Assembly: GCF_040655075.1 (NCBI RefSeq)
Contig: NZ_JBFAJC010000019.1
Location: forward strand, 62,001-126,000
Reading direction: 5' to 3'
Source of the DNA: Actinoallomurus sp040655075
GTDB lineage: Bacteria > Actinomycetota > Actinomycetes > Streptosporangiales > Streptosporangiaceae
Length of the DNA stretch: 64,000 nt
The translations under genes and the position numbers were made by a program. How positions within the stretch are numbered: the stretch's first letter is position 1; the number at the start of each line of letters is the position of its first letter. Below the pieces are notes generated by a model, which saw nothing but the letters and a program-made list of their open reading frames with translations, did not search any database and was not told the DNA's origin. Shown piece after piece: positions 24,687-32,768 of this stretch.

Positions 24687-25604
24687 TCAACCGGCCTTGG
24701 AGAAGTCGTCCGGCTCACAGCCGCCGGGCGCGTGGAGCCAGGCGAGAAGATCTGGCGGCGCCATCGACGTCACGCGGGCGTGATAGCCGGCGATCTCCTC
24801 GTCGGTGAGGACCTCCTCGGCGGCGCCGGGCCGTCCCCGGCGGAAGAACGATGTGGTGCTCTTGATGATCCCGTCGCCGGGGACGAAGCGATCAGCCTCG
24901 CCTCGCATCCGCTCGAAGGTCGCCGCCTGTACGAGCCGGGGCCAGGAGGGTTCGGGCACCGCTATCCCCAGGTGTCCCGCGAGCCTGCGCATCTGTCCTT
25001 CCAGGTCGCGCGACAGGTCGTCATAGTGGATCAGCAGCACGTTGGATTCACCGCGCCTGGCCCAGGCGTCGCCCAGGTGGAACAGGACGCCGGGCAGTGA
25101 ATCCAGGTTCCGCCGGGGATCCGTGTCGTGGCCGATCCAGGAGACAAGCCAGTCCCGCAGCGTCTTGCGCAGTGCCGTCGGATTGGTGGGCAGCTGATTG
25201 CCGGTCAGTTCCGACATCCGGGCGATGTCGATGTTCGTCGTGTGGTGGTAGAGCGACACCGCCAGATCGAGCGGATGCCTGGCCGTCACGATGTACGTGA
25301 CGCGGGGATCGATCGGGATCCCGTCCAGCGGCGTGTGCGTCTTGATGAACCGGCGGTGCCGCTGCGCGGCGAGCAGCGCGTACACCTCGTCACGCGGCAT
25401 GGTCAGGTGATCGAGCCACGGCGACAGTCGCCCCAGCGGGGCGGGCAGGTCGGGAGTCTGGAAGATCAGCAGCCCACAGATCATCTGCGTCCAGGTAGTA
25501 CCGCTCCTGGTCCGGGTGCTGATCACAACATCCCCGTCCCGAAACGGGAAACCGTCCCAGCGACCGCTGTCGTCATCAAGCGAGTGGTAACGAATGGGCG
25601 CCAA
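24687..25604 (-). CDS. PAPS-dependent sulfotransferase
   Basis: Cytosolic sulfotransferase of 305 residues. The 5'-phosphosulfate loop is TRSGTTWTQMI (~31-41), the catalytic His lies in KTHTPLD, the 3'-phosphate-binding Arg/Ser in VTARHPLDLAVSLYHH, and the C-terminal RRGRPGAAEE corresponds to the RxGxxG PAPS motif. The substrate is unknown. The only usable start is TTG 25604, 14 bases after the truncated DUF397 gene; no ATG or GTG exists upstream in frame. Its place after an HTH_31/DUF397 pair may mean shared transcription. Confidence 0.88.
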   Translation of the reverse strand: MAPIRYHSLDDDSGRWDGFPFRDGDVVISTRTRSGTTWTQMICGLLIFQTPDLPAPLGRLSPWLDHLTMPRDEVYALLAAQRHRRFIKTHTPLDGIPIDPRVTYIVTARHPLDLAVSLYHHTTNIDIARMSELTGNQLPTNPTALRKTLRDWLVSWIGHDTDPRRNLDSLPGVLFHLGDAWARRGESNVLLIHYDDLSRDLEGQMRRLAGHLGIAVPEPSWPRLVQAATFERMRGEADRFVPGDGIIKSTTSFFRRGRPGAAEEVLTDEEIAGYHARVTSMAPPDLLAWLHAPGGCEPDDFSKAG

Positions 25605-25617
25605 CGGCTCGAAAAGC

Positions 25618-25716
25618 TCAGTCGCGCTCGTCGGTACGGATCAGCTCAGCCACCTCGACGCAGCTGCCCTGCGTGGTGGTGCTCTCGCTGCGGCTGGACT
25701 TTCGCCAGGTCGTCAT
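25618..25716 (-). CDS. DUF397 protein, truncated
   Basis: A 32-residue product starting MTTWRKSSRSESTTTQGSCVEVAEL, the hallmark N-terminus of DUF397 proteins, which usually run ~60 residues and continue with a VRDSKDP-type strand and the WxxF helix. Here it stops after LIRTDERD, so it is about half length. Its ATG overlaps the upstream regulator stop (ATGA), as in intact HTH_31/DUF397 pairs. Probably a degenerate or non-functional partner. Confidence 0.7.
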   Translation of the reverse strand: MTTWRKSSRSESTTTQGSCVEVAELIRTDERD

Positions 25717-26522
25717 GAGAATCGCTCCATCGCTTCTACGATCAGATCCAACGAGGCGTTTTTGGGCAACGCGACGTCGCCGATGAGATCGAACCACACT
25801 CGGTAGCAATTTGTCTCGGTTGCGTCCTGTATGAGCCGCCCACCGCCGGGAGCGACCGTGTAAACCGAATCCACTCCCCCCATGGTGATGATATTGAATG
25901 ATCCGTCCCGGCCAGCGTGAGCGCCAGCGGACTGCGGCACCACCCGCACGCTGACATGCGGTCGTTTGGCCAACTCGATCAGATGAGCGAGTTGGTCACG
26001 CATGATCTCGGCAGAGCCGACCGGCTGGGTTATGACGCGCTCGTCGATGATCGCCCACACCCGCGGCGGAGGAGTGCGGTTCAGGCATTGCTGTCTCTCG
26101 ACTCGGGCCTTGGCGCCCGCTTCCGCTCCCTCAGTGCCCGCTGCGTCGAACGTGGCACGCGCGTAGTCTTCGGTCTGGAAGAGGCCGGGTACCCAGCCAA
26201 GATCCCAGCTACGGAGTTCGCCGGCGTCGGCTTCCAACTCCAAGTAGGTCGCGGACCAGCTGACGTCATGTCCGAGCTTGGCGAACTTGACGAGGCGGCT
26301 GTAGAGACCGTCGGTGCGCCAGGCGTCATCGATCTTGACCGCGTGCTTCTCTTGGAGCTTGGTTTTTCCGCATTCAACGTAGGCGACCAGAGACCGGTCC
26401 CGACCGATGATCCCACCGACGGCGGCGAGTGATATGTCGCGTTCTTGGCGCTGTCTCCTGAGGTCGAAAGCGATTAAGTCCCACAAGTTGCCGTCCGGAT
26501 CGAATCCGCTGCGGTAGCGCAC
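25713..26522 (-). CDS. HTH_31/DUF5753 transcriptional regulator
   Basis: A 269-residue regulator with an N-terminal XRE-type helix-turn-helix (~18-72: DISLAAVGGIIGRDRSLVAYVE) and a C-terminal DUF5753 domain (~90-260), the architecture seen next to DUF397 genes by the dozen in filamentous actinomycete genomes (compare BldB/WhiJ-type systems). GTG 26522 has AAAAGGAG six bases upstream. The normal antagonist partner, encoded directly downstream, is truncated here, so this copy may be uncoupled. Confidence 0.88.
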   Translation of the reverse strand: MRYRSGFDPDGNLWDLIAFDLRRQRQERDISLAAVGGIIGRDRSLVAYVECGKTKLQEKHAVKIDDAWRTDGLYSRLVKFAKLGHDVSWSATYLELEADAGELRSWDLGWVPGLFQTEDYARATFDAAGTEGAEAGAKARVERQQCLNRTPPPRVWAIIDERVITQPVGSAEIMRDQLAHLIELAKRPHVSVRVVPQSAGAHAGRDGSFNIITMGGVDSVYTVAPGGGRLIQDATETNCYRVWFDLIGDVALPKNASLDLIVEAMERFS

Positions 26523-26634
26523 TGTGACTCCTTTTGTTGAATCTCGCTAGCTCGCCTGGTCAACGTAGCCAGACGAGGCGCATGCTGTCTGGCGAACACG
26601 GAAAGTGGCGAGAGAAGAGCGATGGGTGACGATA

Positions 26635-27282
26635 ATGACCTTCGACGCATTTCAATTCGCGACGGGCCGGTCGGGGGTCCGTACGGACCCGCTGGCCTCC
26701 ATGGCACCCGCTCCGGTGGTCCTCCGGCCGTCGTGGATCGCGCTGAGCGTCAGCCGCGCGTCGGTCGCCAAGGCCAGACGGTTCGCCGCCGACGTCATCG
26801 CGGACCACGTCACCGATCCCGGCCACGCGGACGACATCGTGCTGGTCGTCTCCGAACTCGTCACGAACGCCCGGCGCGCCGCCACCGAGGTCCGCCGCTG
26901 GGAGCCCCACGACCTCCCCCTGCGGCTCGGGATCCTCGCAACCGACCGCCACGTGCACCTGTACGTCACCGACCCCGACCCACGCCCCTTTTCGGCGAAT
27001 CCCACTCCGGCGAACGGCTGGGGCCTAGGGATCGTCGACACGTACGCCGCAGCCCGCTGGATCACCTACACCCAGATCGACAAGACCGTCCACGCTCTCA
27101 TCCCCGCACCCAGCGTCACGCTGACCGCAACGGAACTGAAGGAGGAAACGGCGCTCATGGGCAAGCACGGCAAGACAGTGGACTGCTCTGCCTGCAACGG
27201 TAAAGGAGGGTCCTGGAAGACCCACGACGGAGAGAGGTTCTGGGCAACATGTGCCCTGTGCAACGGAACGGGGAAGCAGTGA
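26635..27282 (+). CDS. Anti-sigma-type ATP-binding protein with Cys4 zinc-finger tail
   Basis: Residues ~25-145 form a HATPase_c domain like RsbW/SpoIIAB-type kinases: VVSELVTNARRAA is the N box and NGWGLGIVDTYAA the G2 region. Such proteins in actinomycetes usually stop about there (140-150 residues). Here the frame continues through a linker into a ~40-residue tail with two knuckles, CSACNGKG and CALCNGTG, like DnaJ/zinc-ribbon modules. A start at GTG 26626 is also possible. The stop overlaps the next gene's GTG (GTGA), coupling it to the methyltransferase. No cognate sigma factor is nearby. Confidence 0.78.
   Translation: MTFDAFQFATGRSGVRTDPLASMAPAPVVLRPSWIALSVSRASVAKARRFAADVIADHVTDPGHADDIVLVVSELVTNARRAATEVRRWEPHDLPLRLGILATDRHVHLYVTDPDPRPFSANPTPANGWGLGIVDTYAAARWITYTQIDKTVHALIPAPSVTLTATELKEETALMGKHGKTVDCSACNGKGGSWKTHDGERFWATCALCNGTGKQ
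27157..27282 (+). CDS. Possible internal start giving a separate 41-residue zinc-knuckle protein
   Basis: Within the ATPase gene, AAGGAGG at 27139-27145 precedes an in-frame ATG at 27157 by 11 bases. Translation from there would give MGKHGKTVDCSACNGKGG... with all four cysteines. This site is stronger than any at the ATPase start, so a separate small protein, or an ancestral two-gene arrangement fused by loss of a stop, is plausible. Not proven. Confidence 0.4.
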   Translation: MGKHGKTVDCSACNGKGGSWKTHDGERFWATCALCNGTGKQ

Positions 27283-28118
27283 ACGCTCGTGAGGCCCTCG
27301 CGGCCGTCCCCAGGGAATTGTTCATCCCCGACCAGATCTTCGTGTCCAACGATCACGGCTGGCTGGTGCCGCTGCGGCGCTCCGAGGACCCCGAGCGCTG
27401 GCAGCAACTCGTGGCGGCCGACAACGCGATCATCACGCGAACCGCATTCGACCCCACCCTCCCGGCTGAGCTGTGCGATTCGACGACGGGCAGAGGTGTC
27501 GACGCGACCAGCTCCAGCAGCGCCCCGCACATCATGGCGCGCATGATCGACGCCCTGGAGCTCCGCGCGGGCACGCGGGTACTCGAGATCGGAACCGGAA
27601 CCGGATACAACGCCGCCGTCCTGGCCCACCTGCTCGGCGCCGAGAACGTCACCTCCATCGAAATCGATCCGGCAGCCGCCGAACACGCCCGCAGGGCATT
27701 GGAGAAGGCCGGGTATCCGGTACGGGTGATCACCGGAGACGGTGAGCATGGTCATCCCGGGAGCGCGCCGTACGACAGGATCGTCGCGACCGCCGCCGCG
27801 CACACCGTGCCCATCGCCTGGGTCGAACAGGTGCGGCCGGGCGGGGTGATCCTCGTTCCCTGGGCACCGACCTTCCATCCGGACTGGCCGCTCTGCCGCC
27901 TCGTCGTACGACCCGACGGAACCGCGGAGGGCCGTTTCGTCGGGCCTTCCTGGTTCATGCCGTTGCGGGATCAACGGGTACAGCCACGTGTCATGCAGGA
28001 GGCCGAGGAGAAGTGGATCAAAGTGGGGAGGCCCGACTCCAGTCGGTACGGATTGACCGTTACGCCCGAGAGTCAGTATGTGTGGCTCGACTCGCCGGAC
28101 AACCCGATCGTCTGCTGA
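27279..28118 (+). CDS. PCMT-like protein methyltransferase
   Basis: SAM-dependent methyltransferase of the protein-L-isoaspartate O-methyltransferase fold, 279 residues. Motif I is VLEIGTGTGYNAAVLA (~92-107), the acidic loop SIEIDPAAAEHAR, motif II PYDRIVATAA, and motif III VRPGGVILVPW. The N-terminal ~75 residues (NAREALAAVPRELFIPD) also match the PCMT layout, but TSSSSAPHIMARMI replaces the usual ISAPHMVA substrate loop. Proteins of this shape in actinomycetes also modify RiPPs, so isoaspartate repair is not assured. GTG 27279 overlaps the preceding stop. Confidence 0.82.
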   Translation: MNAREALAAVPRELFIPDQIFVSNDHGWLVPLRRSEDPERWQQLVAADNAIITRTAFDPTLPAELCDSTTGRGVDATSSSSAPHIMARMIDALELRAGTRVLEIGTGTGYNAAVLAHLLGAENVTSIEIDPAAAEHARRALEKAGYPVRVITGDGEHGHPGSAPYDRIVATAAAHTVPIAWVEQVRPGGVILVPWAPTFHPDWPLCRLVVRPDGTAEGRFVGPSWFMPLRDQRVQPRVMQEAEEKWIKVGRPDSSRYGLTVTPESQYVWLDSPDNPIVC

Positions 28119-28194
28119 CCCCCTACAAGCACTGGGTGGCCCGGGAGAAGCTACGCCTCACGCCCGGTCCGGTGGGGTGCTCGAGATCGTGTGG

Positions 28195-28965
28195 CTACTC
28201 GAACAGCCGGCGGTTGGATCGGCTCCAGGCCAGCCGTTGATCCAGTTCGTCAAGGAGTCCGTCGGCGATCCAGTCGGCTTGTGGCTGGTATCCGGCGTCG
28301 GCCAGCCGGCGGACCTGCTCGATCCCCTCCTGCTGGACGTCGATGACCGCAGCGATCAGCCCGGTGGTGGAGGTCAGGCCGTAGGCGGCGGCGAACACCT
28401 CCACCCGGTGGTGCCGGTCGGGCGGCTCGGGATAGCGCAGCCAGCGCAGGCATTCGGCGTCATCGCGGAACGGCGCGACGTATTGGAGCGCGTAGGCGAT
28501 GTCGTACATGCGGTGCGCCGGCCGGGCGTAGTCCCAGTCGAGGATCCCGGCCGGGCGCGCGCCGCACCAGACGATGTTCCAGGGACCGAAGTCCCCGTGG
28601 CAGATCACCTCGTCATCGCCCAGCCCGCTCTCGCCCGTGAACCAGGCGAGCTCATCGGGCGGTCGAAAGCCGGCGACGGCGTCGTGATAGTCGCGTAGCA
28701 GGCCGGCAAAGGTCTTCAGCCCGGCGTCGTCGACCACCTTGGCCCAGCCGTGCGGGCCGGACTCACCGTCCAGGTAGGTGAGGACCTCACGGCCCTCCTG
28801 GTCCATCCCCAGCACCCGCGGCGAGTACGGGAAACCGACCCGTTCTAGATGCCCGAGCAATGCGTGGACGGCTGGTGTCCACGGGTGGGTGGGCCTGCGG
28901 ACGGTATCGCCCAGACGTACCACCCTGCGGTGCGGTGCGTCCTGCAGCACGTCCTCGTCTGCCAT
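28195..28965 (-). CDS. Aminoglycoside phosphotransferase-family kinase
   Basis: APH/choline-kinase-like protein of 256 residues. The catalytic loop VICHGDFGPWNIVW has the Asp and Asn, and ILDWDYA carries the metal-binding Asp. The N-terminal lobe is short and lacks a clear Gly-rich loop, as in small APH-like proteins with unknown substrate. No resistance claim can be made from sequence alone. Confidence 0.8.
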   Translation of the reverse strand: MADEDVLQDAPHRRVVRLGDTVRRPTHPWTPAVHALLGHLERVGFPYSPRVLGMDQEGREVLTYLDGESGPHGWAKVVDDAGLKTFAGLLRDYHDAVAGFRPPDELAWFTGESGLGDDEVICHGDFGPWNIVWCGARPAGILDWDYARPAHRMYDIAYALQYVAPFRDDAECLRWLRYPEPPDRHHRVEVFAAAYGLTSTTGLIAAVIDVQQEGIEQVRRLADAGYQPQADWIADGLLDELDQRLAWSRSNRRLFE

Positions 28966-29116
28966 GAGTTCCGAGACTACCTGCGGGTGCCGGGCATGGA
29001 GATCACAGCGATCCGCTGCGCCAGGCCACTCTCATATGCGCCGTCTGCACGACACCAGTCCCACATGAGGCGTGCAGGGTTCATGCCGACCGGCTTCTCG
29101 GCTGACTGGCAGCGGA

Positions 29117-29788
29117 TCAGCGCGGCGCCGGGCGTCCAGGATGCTCGGCGAACATCTCGCCGCGCCCGCCGTCCCGAGCCGGCTCGAGCGGCCGGGTACG
29201 GCGCCGGCGTTTCCAGTAGGCGACGGTGACCGCTGCCAGCAGCGGTCCCCAGAGGAGCAGTGGCGCGTAGGCGGCGACGGCGAGCACGCCCTTCCAGTCG
29301 TGGAGGCTCAGCGGGAAGTCGGGAGGGAGCGGGCGGCCGCGCACGTCACGTCCGAGGGACACGGCGGCCATCGCGGACGTCCACATGAACGTCAGGACGC
29401 CAGCGCCGATGGCGGCCGGGATGACGGCGGCGAGGACCGGCACGTTGCGGCCGCGCAGCCCCGGGACCCAACGCGGGAAGACCTCGCCCCACGCGGAGAT
29501 CAGCCCGACGGCGGTGAAGGCCAGGAGCTCCGAGAAGATCGAGAGCACGACGACGTAGAGCTCCATCGGCAGCCACGAAGGCAGCTCGCCGCTGCCCTGC
29601 TCACCGCGGGCGATCGGCGCGTGGAAGGTGACGGCCGCCACCCGCCAGAGGCTGGATGGCAGCACGGTGAACGGGATGGTGTAGGCGGCGATCCGTGCCC
29701 AGCGAGGCACCCTCGCGACGGGCTTGTGAGCGGCCGTCCAGGCGGCGCGTAGCCGCGTCACCCAAGGCGCTTCGGTGAAAGTGGTCAT
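29117..29788 (-). CDS. Integral membrane protein of unknown function
   Basis: A 223-residue protein with about four transmembrane segments (~30-50, 75-103, 115-140 and 165-190) and a basic C-terminus (KRRRRTRPLEPARDGGR). No family recognised. ATG 29788 has GGATCGAG a few bases upstream; the open frame continues to 30148 but that extension is Arg/Pro/Ser-rich and unconvincing. Confidence 0.6.
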   Translation of the reverse strand: MTTFTEAPWVTRLRAAWTAAHKPVARVPRWARIAAYTIPFTVLPSSLWRVAAVTFHAPIARGEQGSGELPSWLPMELYVVVLSIFSELLAFTAVGLISAWGEVFPRWVPGLRGRNVPVLAAVIPAAIGAGVLTFMWTSAMAAVSLGRDVRGRPLPPDFPLSLHDWKGVLAVAAYAPLLLWGPLLAAVTVAYWKRRRRTRPLEPARDGGRGEMFAEHPGRPAPR

Positions 29789-30201
29789 TCGGCTCGATCC
29801 CTTCGGCGACGGCTGCCCATCGGTTCCGAAGATCGCAGTCAGTACGGCCGTACTCCTCACCGGCGAAGGGGAGCCGGATCCCCCGCTCGAGGGAGATCGA
29901 GGATGACCCGGCCTGCGGGCGATGCCTCGCCCCTCTGGTGTCTCGTACGGATAGTGGTAGTCGCGCCAGTAGTCCGAGATGGCGCCTGACCTGGCCACCA
30001 GCGAGATGCGGGCGAGGCCCTCCAGACACATCGACTCGCGACGGGCGAAGGGACGGCGCGCGGGGACGATGAGAGTGCGCGGGGTGGCGGCGCCGGAGCA
30101 CGTTGGCGGCTTCGAGCACCGTGTCACCCGCTGTCCCCGGTCGGCCATGACCAGCTGCTCACCATCGTTCCCGCAGGCAGAGCCGAGGTCCTGGATGGGT
30201 A
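29789..30201. other. Gene-poor interval, possibly decayed sequence
   Basis: About 410 bases between the membrane protein start and the TetR gene. On the minus strand one stretch (about 29930-30045) reads CLEGLARISLVARSGAISDY followed by WRDYHYPYETPEG, which looks protein-like, but there is no plausible start and the frame runs into low-quality sequence. I treat it as a possible gene fragment, not a gene. Confidence 0.4.
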
Positions 30202-30771
30202 TCAGCGGGCGGCGGCGAGGAGGAGTTCGGCGAGGCGGCGGGCTCGGCTTGCGGGTCCTTCGGCTCCGAGGGCCTGTACGGAGGCGTAGGCGCCTTCGAA
30301 GACGAGGACGAGCTGGTCGGCCAGTACGTCGGGTTTTGTGGCGCCGGCCTCTTTGATGAGCTGGCCGATGCGGGTGCGGACCCAGGCTTTGGTTTCGACT
30401 GCGTGTTGATGGGCTGGGTGGTCGGGGTCGGGCAGTTCCGCCAGCGCCATCAGGAACGGGCAGCCTCGGCAGTTTTCCGGCTGGATCTGTTCGGTCTGGG
30501 CGTCGAACAGGGCGAGGATCCGTTCTTGTGGGGATCGGCCGTCGTCTGCGGTGACGTTGTCGAACCAGTTCTTGTAAAGGCCGTTGGCGCGTTGCACGTA
30601 GGCGGCGACCAGATCGTCTTTGGAGGCGAACAGGCGGTAGAGGGTGGTGGACGCGACACCCGCCGTTGCCGCTATCTTGTCGACCCCGACGCCGCGGATG
30701 CCCTGCCAGTAGAACAGCTCGTGCGCGACCTCGAGGACGTGCGCGCGAGTCTCGACGGAACTGCGTCGCAT
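30202..30771 (-). CDS. TetR-family repressor of the adjacent NmrA-like gene
   Basis: TetR regulator of 189 residues. N-terminal HTH: VLEVAHELFYWQGIRGVGVDKIAATAGVAS region with recognition helix STTLYRLFASKDDLV. The C-terminal half has the TetR_C_33-like NCRGCPFLMALAELPD, with a CxxC that could be redox- or electrophile-responsive. It is divergent from the NAD(P)-binding reductase gene, with a perfect operator between them, so it most likely represses both. ATG 30771 begins the typical N-terminus. Confidence 0.88.
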   Translation of the reverse strand: MRRSSVETRAHVLEVAHELFYWQGIRGVGVDKIAATAGVASTTLYRLFASKDDLVAAYVQRANGLYKNWFDNVTADDGRSPQERILALFDAQTEQIQPENCRGCPFLMALAELPDPDHPAHQHAVETKAWVRTRIGQLIKEAGATKPDVLADQLVLVFEGAYASVQALGAEGPASRARRLAELLLAAAR

Positions 30772-30818
30772 GGCATCCCCCTTGTGGAATTACTGGCTAC
30801 GGCCCTAGCCTAGTCGAT

Positions 30819-30838
30819 GTTAGGGATCGTTCCCTAAC
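30819..30838. promoter_or_regulatory. TetR operator between tetR and the NmrA-like gene
   Basis: GTTAGGGA (30819-30826) and TCCCTAAC (30831-30838) form a perfect inverted repeat with a four-base spacer, in the divergent intergenic region. Confidence 0.82.
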
Positions 30839-30968
30839 ACGATCGCCATGGACTGGCGCCGCGAGCCGTGCTGTGGGCGGAGGCCAGGTAGACCTGGTCC
30901 GGGCCACCCCTACGCGGCTCGCTGAGAGATGGACCGAATCTGACGATCAAGGAAGGCGAGAACGGCTG

Positions 30969-31805
30969 ATGATCTTGGTTACTGGGGCTTCTGGGCATGT
31001 CGGGAGCGAGTTGGTGAAGCTCCTCACCGATCAGGGGCGGTCCGCTCGGGCACTGGTTCGCAGTCCCGACGACACCGCTTCTGGGGTGCGGTCTGGAGTA
31101 GAGGTCGTGGGAGGTGATCTGAACCGGCCGGAGAGCTTGTCGGAAGTCCTGGAAGGCATCGACGCCGTGTTCTTGCTGGGCGGGTTCGCGGACATGCCGG
31201 GGGTGCTTGCGCAGGCCCGTGCCGCCGGCGTCGGCCATGTCGTGCTGCTGTCGTCACGGTCGGTGGTGGAAGGCCACCCCGACAACGCGGTGGTCGCAAT
31301 GCACCTTGGCTCCGAGGCCGCCGTGCGCGAGTCCGGCATCGAATGGACGTTGCTGCGCCCGAGTGGCTTCATGTCCAACACCTTGCAGTGGCAGGCGCAA
31401 CTGCGCGTGGGTGATGCCGTACGCGCACCTTTCGCGGGCGTGCCGATCGCCGCGATCGATCCGTACGACATCGCCGCCGTGGCCGCCGCGGTCCTCGGCG
31501 ACAAGAAGCACTTCGGTGTCGCCTACACGCTCAGCGGCCCGACCGCGCTGCTCCCGGCCGACCAAGTCGACATCCTGGCCAGGGTGCTCGACCGGCCGCT
31601 GCGCTTCGAAGCCCAGCCCGACGATGAGGCCCGGAAGGAGATGCTGCAGACCACACCGGCCAACTACGTCGATGCATTCTTCCGCTTCTTCGCAGCCGGC
31701 GAATTCGACGACACCCCAGTAGTGCCAACCGTCGCCGATCTCACCGGCCGCCAACCTCGCACCTTCGAGGACTGGGCAACGGCCCATGCGGAGGTCTTCC
31801 GCTAG
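30969..31805 (+). CDS. NmrA-like NAD(P)-binding oxidoreductase
   Basis: Atypical SDR of 278 residues with the dinucleotide loop VTGASGHVGSELV at residues 4-16 and the NmrA/QorB-like layout (VVLLSSRSVVEGH, WTLLRPSGFM, AAIDPYDIAAVAAAVL). Relatives include quinone reductases and redox sensors. ATG 30969 is preceded by AAGGCGAGAACGG, and the in-frame extension upstream overlaps the TetR gene on the other strand and is not coding. Probably induced when the TetR protein leaves the shared operator. Confidence 0.88.
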   Translation: MILVTGASGHVGSELVKLLTDQGRSARALVRSPDDTASGVRSGVEVVGGDLNRPESLSEVLEGIDAVFLLGGFADMPGVLAQARAAGVGHVVLLSSRSVVEGHPDNAVVAMHLGSEAAVRESGIEWTLLRPSGFMSNTLQWQAQLRVGDAVRAPFAGVPIAAIDPYDIAAVAAAVLGDKKHFGVAYTLSGPTALLPADQVDILARVLDRPLRFEAQPDDEARKEMLQTTPANYVDAFFRFFAAGEFDDTPVVPTVADLTGRQPRTFEDWATAHAEVFR

Positions 31806-31882
31806 AGCTTCAGGCCGTTCCAGGGTCCGCTTGGTGCGACCGATACCCGGGGGCTAGTGCGGGGCGAGGGCGACATGCAGCA

Positions 31883-32023
31883 ATTGAGATCGGCCGCCGG
31901 ATGACCAACGGCTCGGTACGCGTCCATGTGGACCACGCATTCCCCCTGGAGGACGCCGCTTCCGCCCACACGGTCGGCGACCGCGGCCACGTCCGCGGAC
32001 TCCTCGTCCTCGATGTGGGCTGA
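31883..32023 (+). pseudogene. C-terminal remnant of a zinc-type alcohol dehydrogenase/quinone oxidoreductase
   Basis: A 46-codon stretch ending in a stop reads IGRRMTNGSVRVHVDHAFPL, then a segment with EDAASAHTVGDRGHVRG and a final LLVLDVG. This is the characteristic C-terminus of medium-chain dehydrogenases (VRVxVDRxFPLxxAAxAH...GKxVLxV). The catalytic and cofactor domains are absent; the sequence before 31883 is in a different frame and unrelated. A leftover of a deletion or insertion event. Confidence 0.7.
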
Positions 32024-32039
32024 CCGCGAAAGAGGCACG

Positions 32040-32663
32040 ATGGACGAGCAGACCAAGCAGTCCGCGTTCATGAACGCTTTGGTCACCGAGCACTTCGTAC
32101 TCCAGTCGGCTGCGAGCACGACGGTCAGCGAGGCGGCCGGCCGGGCCACCCTGTACATGACCACACTGTCGAGCGCGGTGGTGGCGATGGGCTTCGTCAC
32201 CCGCTCGCCCGGCATGCTGGCGCCGTTCGCCGCGACCGTGATTCCCACCGTCTTCATCATGGGCGTCTTCACCACCGTGCGGCTGGTCGACACCGGCGTG
32301 CAGAACCTCACCTTCCTCGCCGGCATCGCACGGATCCGCGGCTACTATCGCGGCCTGGAATCCAGCGATGACTCCCATTTCACCCCGTGGGGCCAAACGA
32401 GCAACGAGGCCACCCAAGCACTCTCCGCACTCGCGGTGAAACGCAGCCGGCTGCTCGGTTTCGGCACGACCGCCAGCATGATCGCCACCGTCAACGGCAT
32501 CTTGGCGGGGGTCGGGGTCGCTCTCCTCGGCACCGCTCTCCTCGGCCGAGACCACACCTGGCTGGACGTCCTGGCCGGCATCCTCGCGACGGCCACCTGC
32601 CTCACCGCGTTCTACCGCTATCAGGACAAGCGCTACCGAACCCTCGACACCCCTTCTCAGTAA
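32040..32663 (+). CDS. Predicted four-helix membrane protein, unknown
   Basis: A 207-residue protein: an N-terminal cytoplasmic amphipathic region (~1-35), two helices (~38-54 and 60-85), a ~50-residue cytoplasmic segment containing RIRGYYRGLESSDD, then two more helices (~140-163 and 168-188) and a basic tail. The layout is somewhat like membrane effectors that accompany nucleotide-signalling defence systems, but no partner gene is present and I do not recognise the family. AGAGG lies about seven bases before ATG 32040. Confidence 0.6.
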   Translation: MDEQTKQSAFMNALVTEHFVLQSAASTTVSEAAGRATLYMTTLSSAVVAMGFVTRSPGMLAPFAATVIPTVFIMGVFTTVRLVDTGVQNLTFLAGIARIRGYYRGLESSDDSHFTPWGQTSNEATQALSALAVKRSRLLGFGTTASMIATVNGILAGVGVALLGTALLGRDHTWLDVLAGILATATCLTAFYRYQDKRYRTLDTPSQ

Positions 32664-32678
32664 GCCCGGACATAGGCC

Positions 32679-32768
32679 TTTGAGCAGATGCTGGTCTGCG
32701 ACGCCGGGCATGTGAAGAATGTCCCCGGGCGCAAAACCGACTTCGCCGATGCCGAATGGCTGAGTCAT
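32679..32768 (+). pseudogene. IS110-family transposase fragment
   Basis: Thirty codons reading LVCDAGHVKNVPGRKTDFAD followed by AEWLSH. This matches the very conserved N-terminal block of IS110-type DEDD transposases (HVKxVPGRKTDxxDAxWLA). No start, catalytic core or ends remain. Its last four bases overlap the end of the MFS gene on the other strand. Confidence 0.8.
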
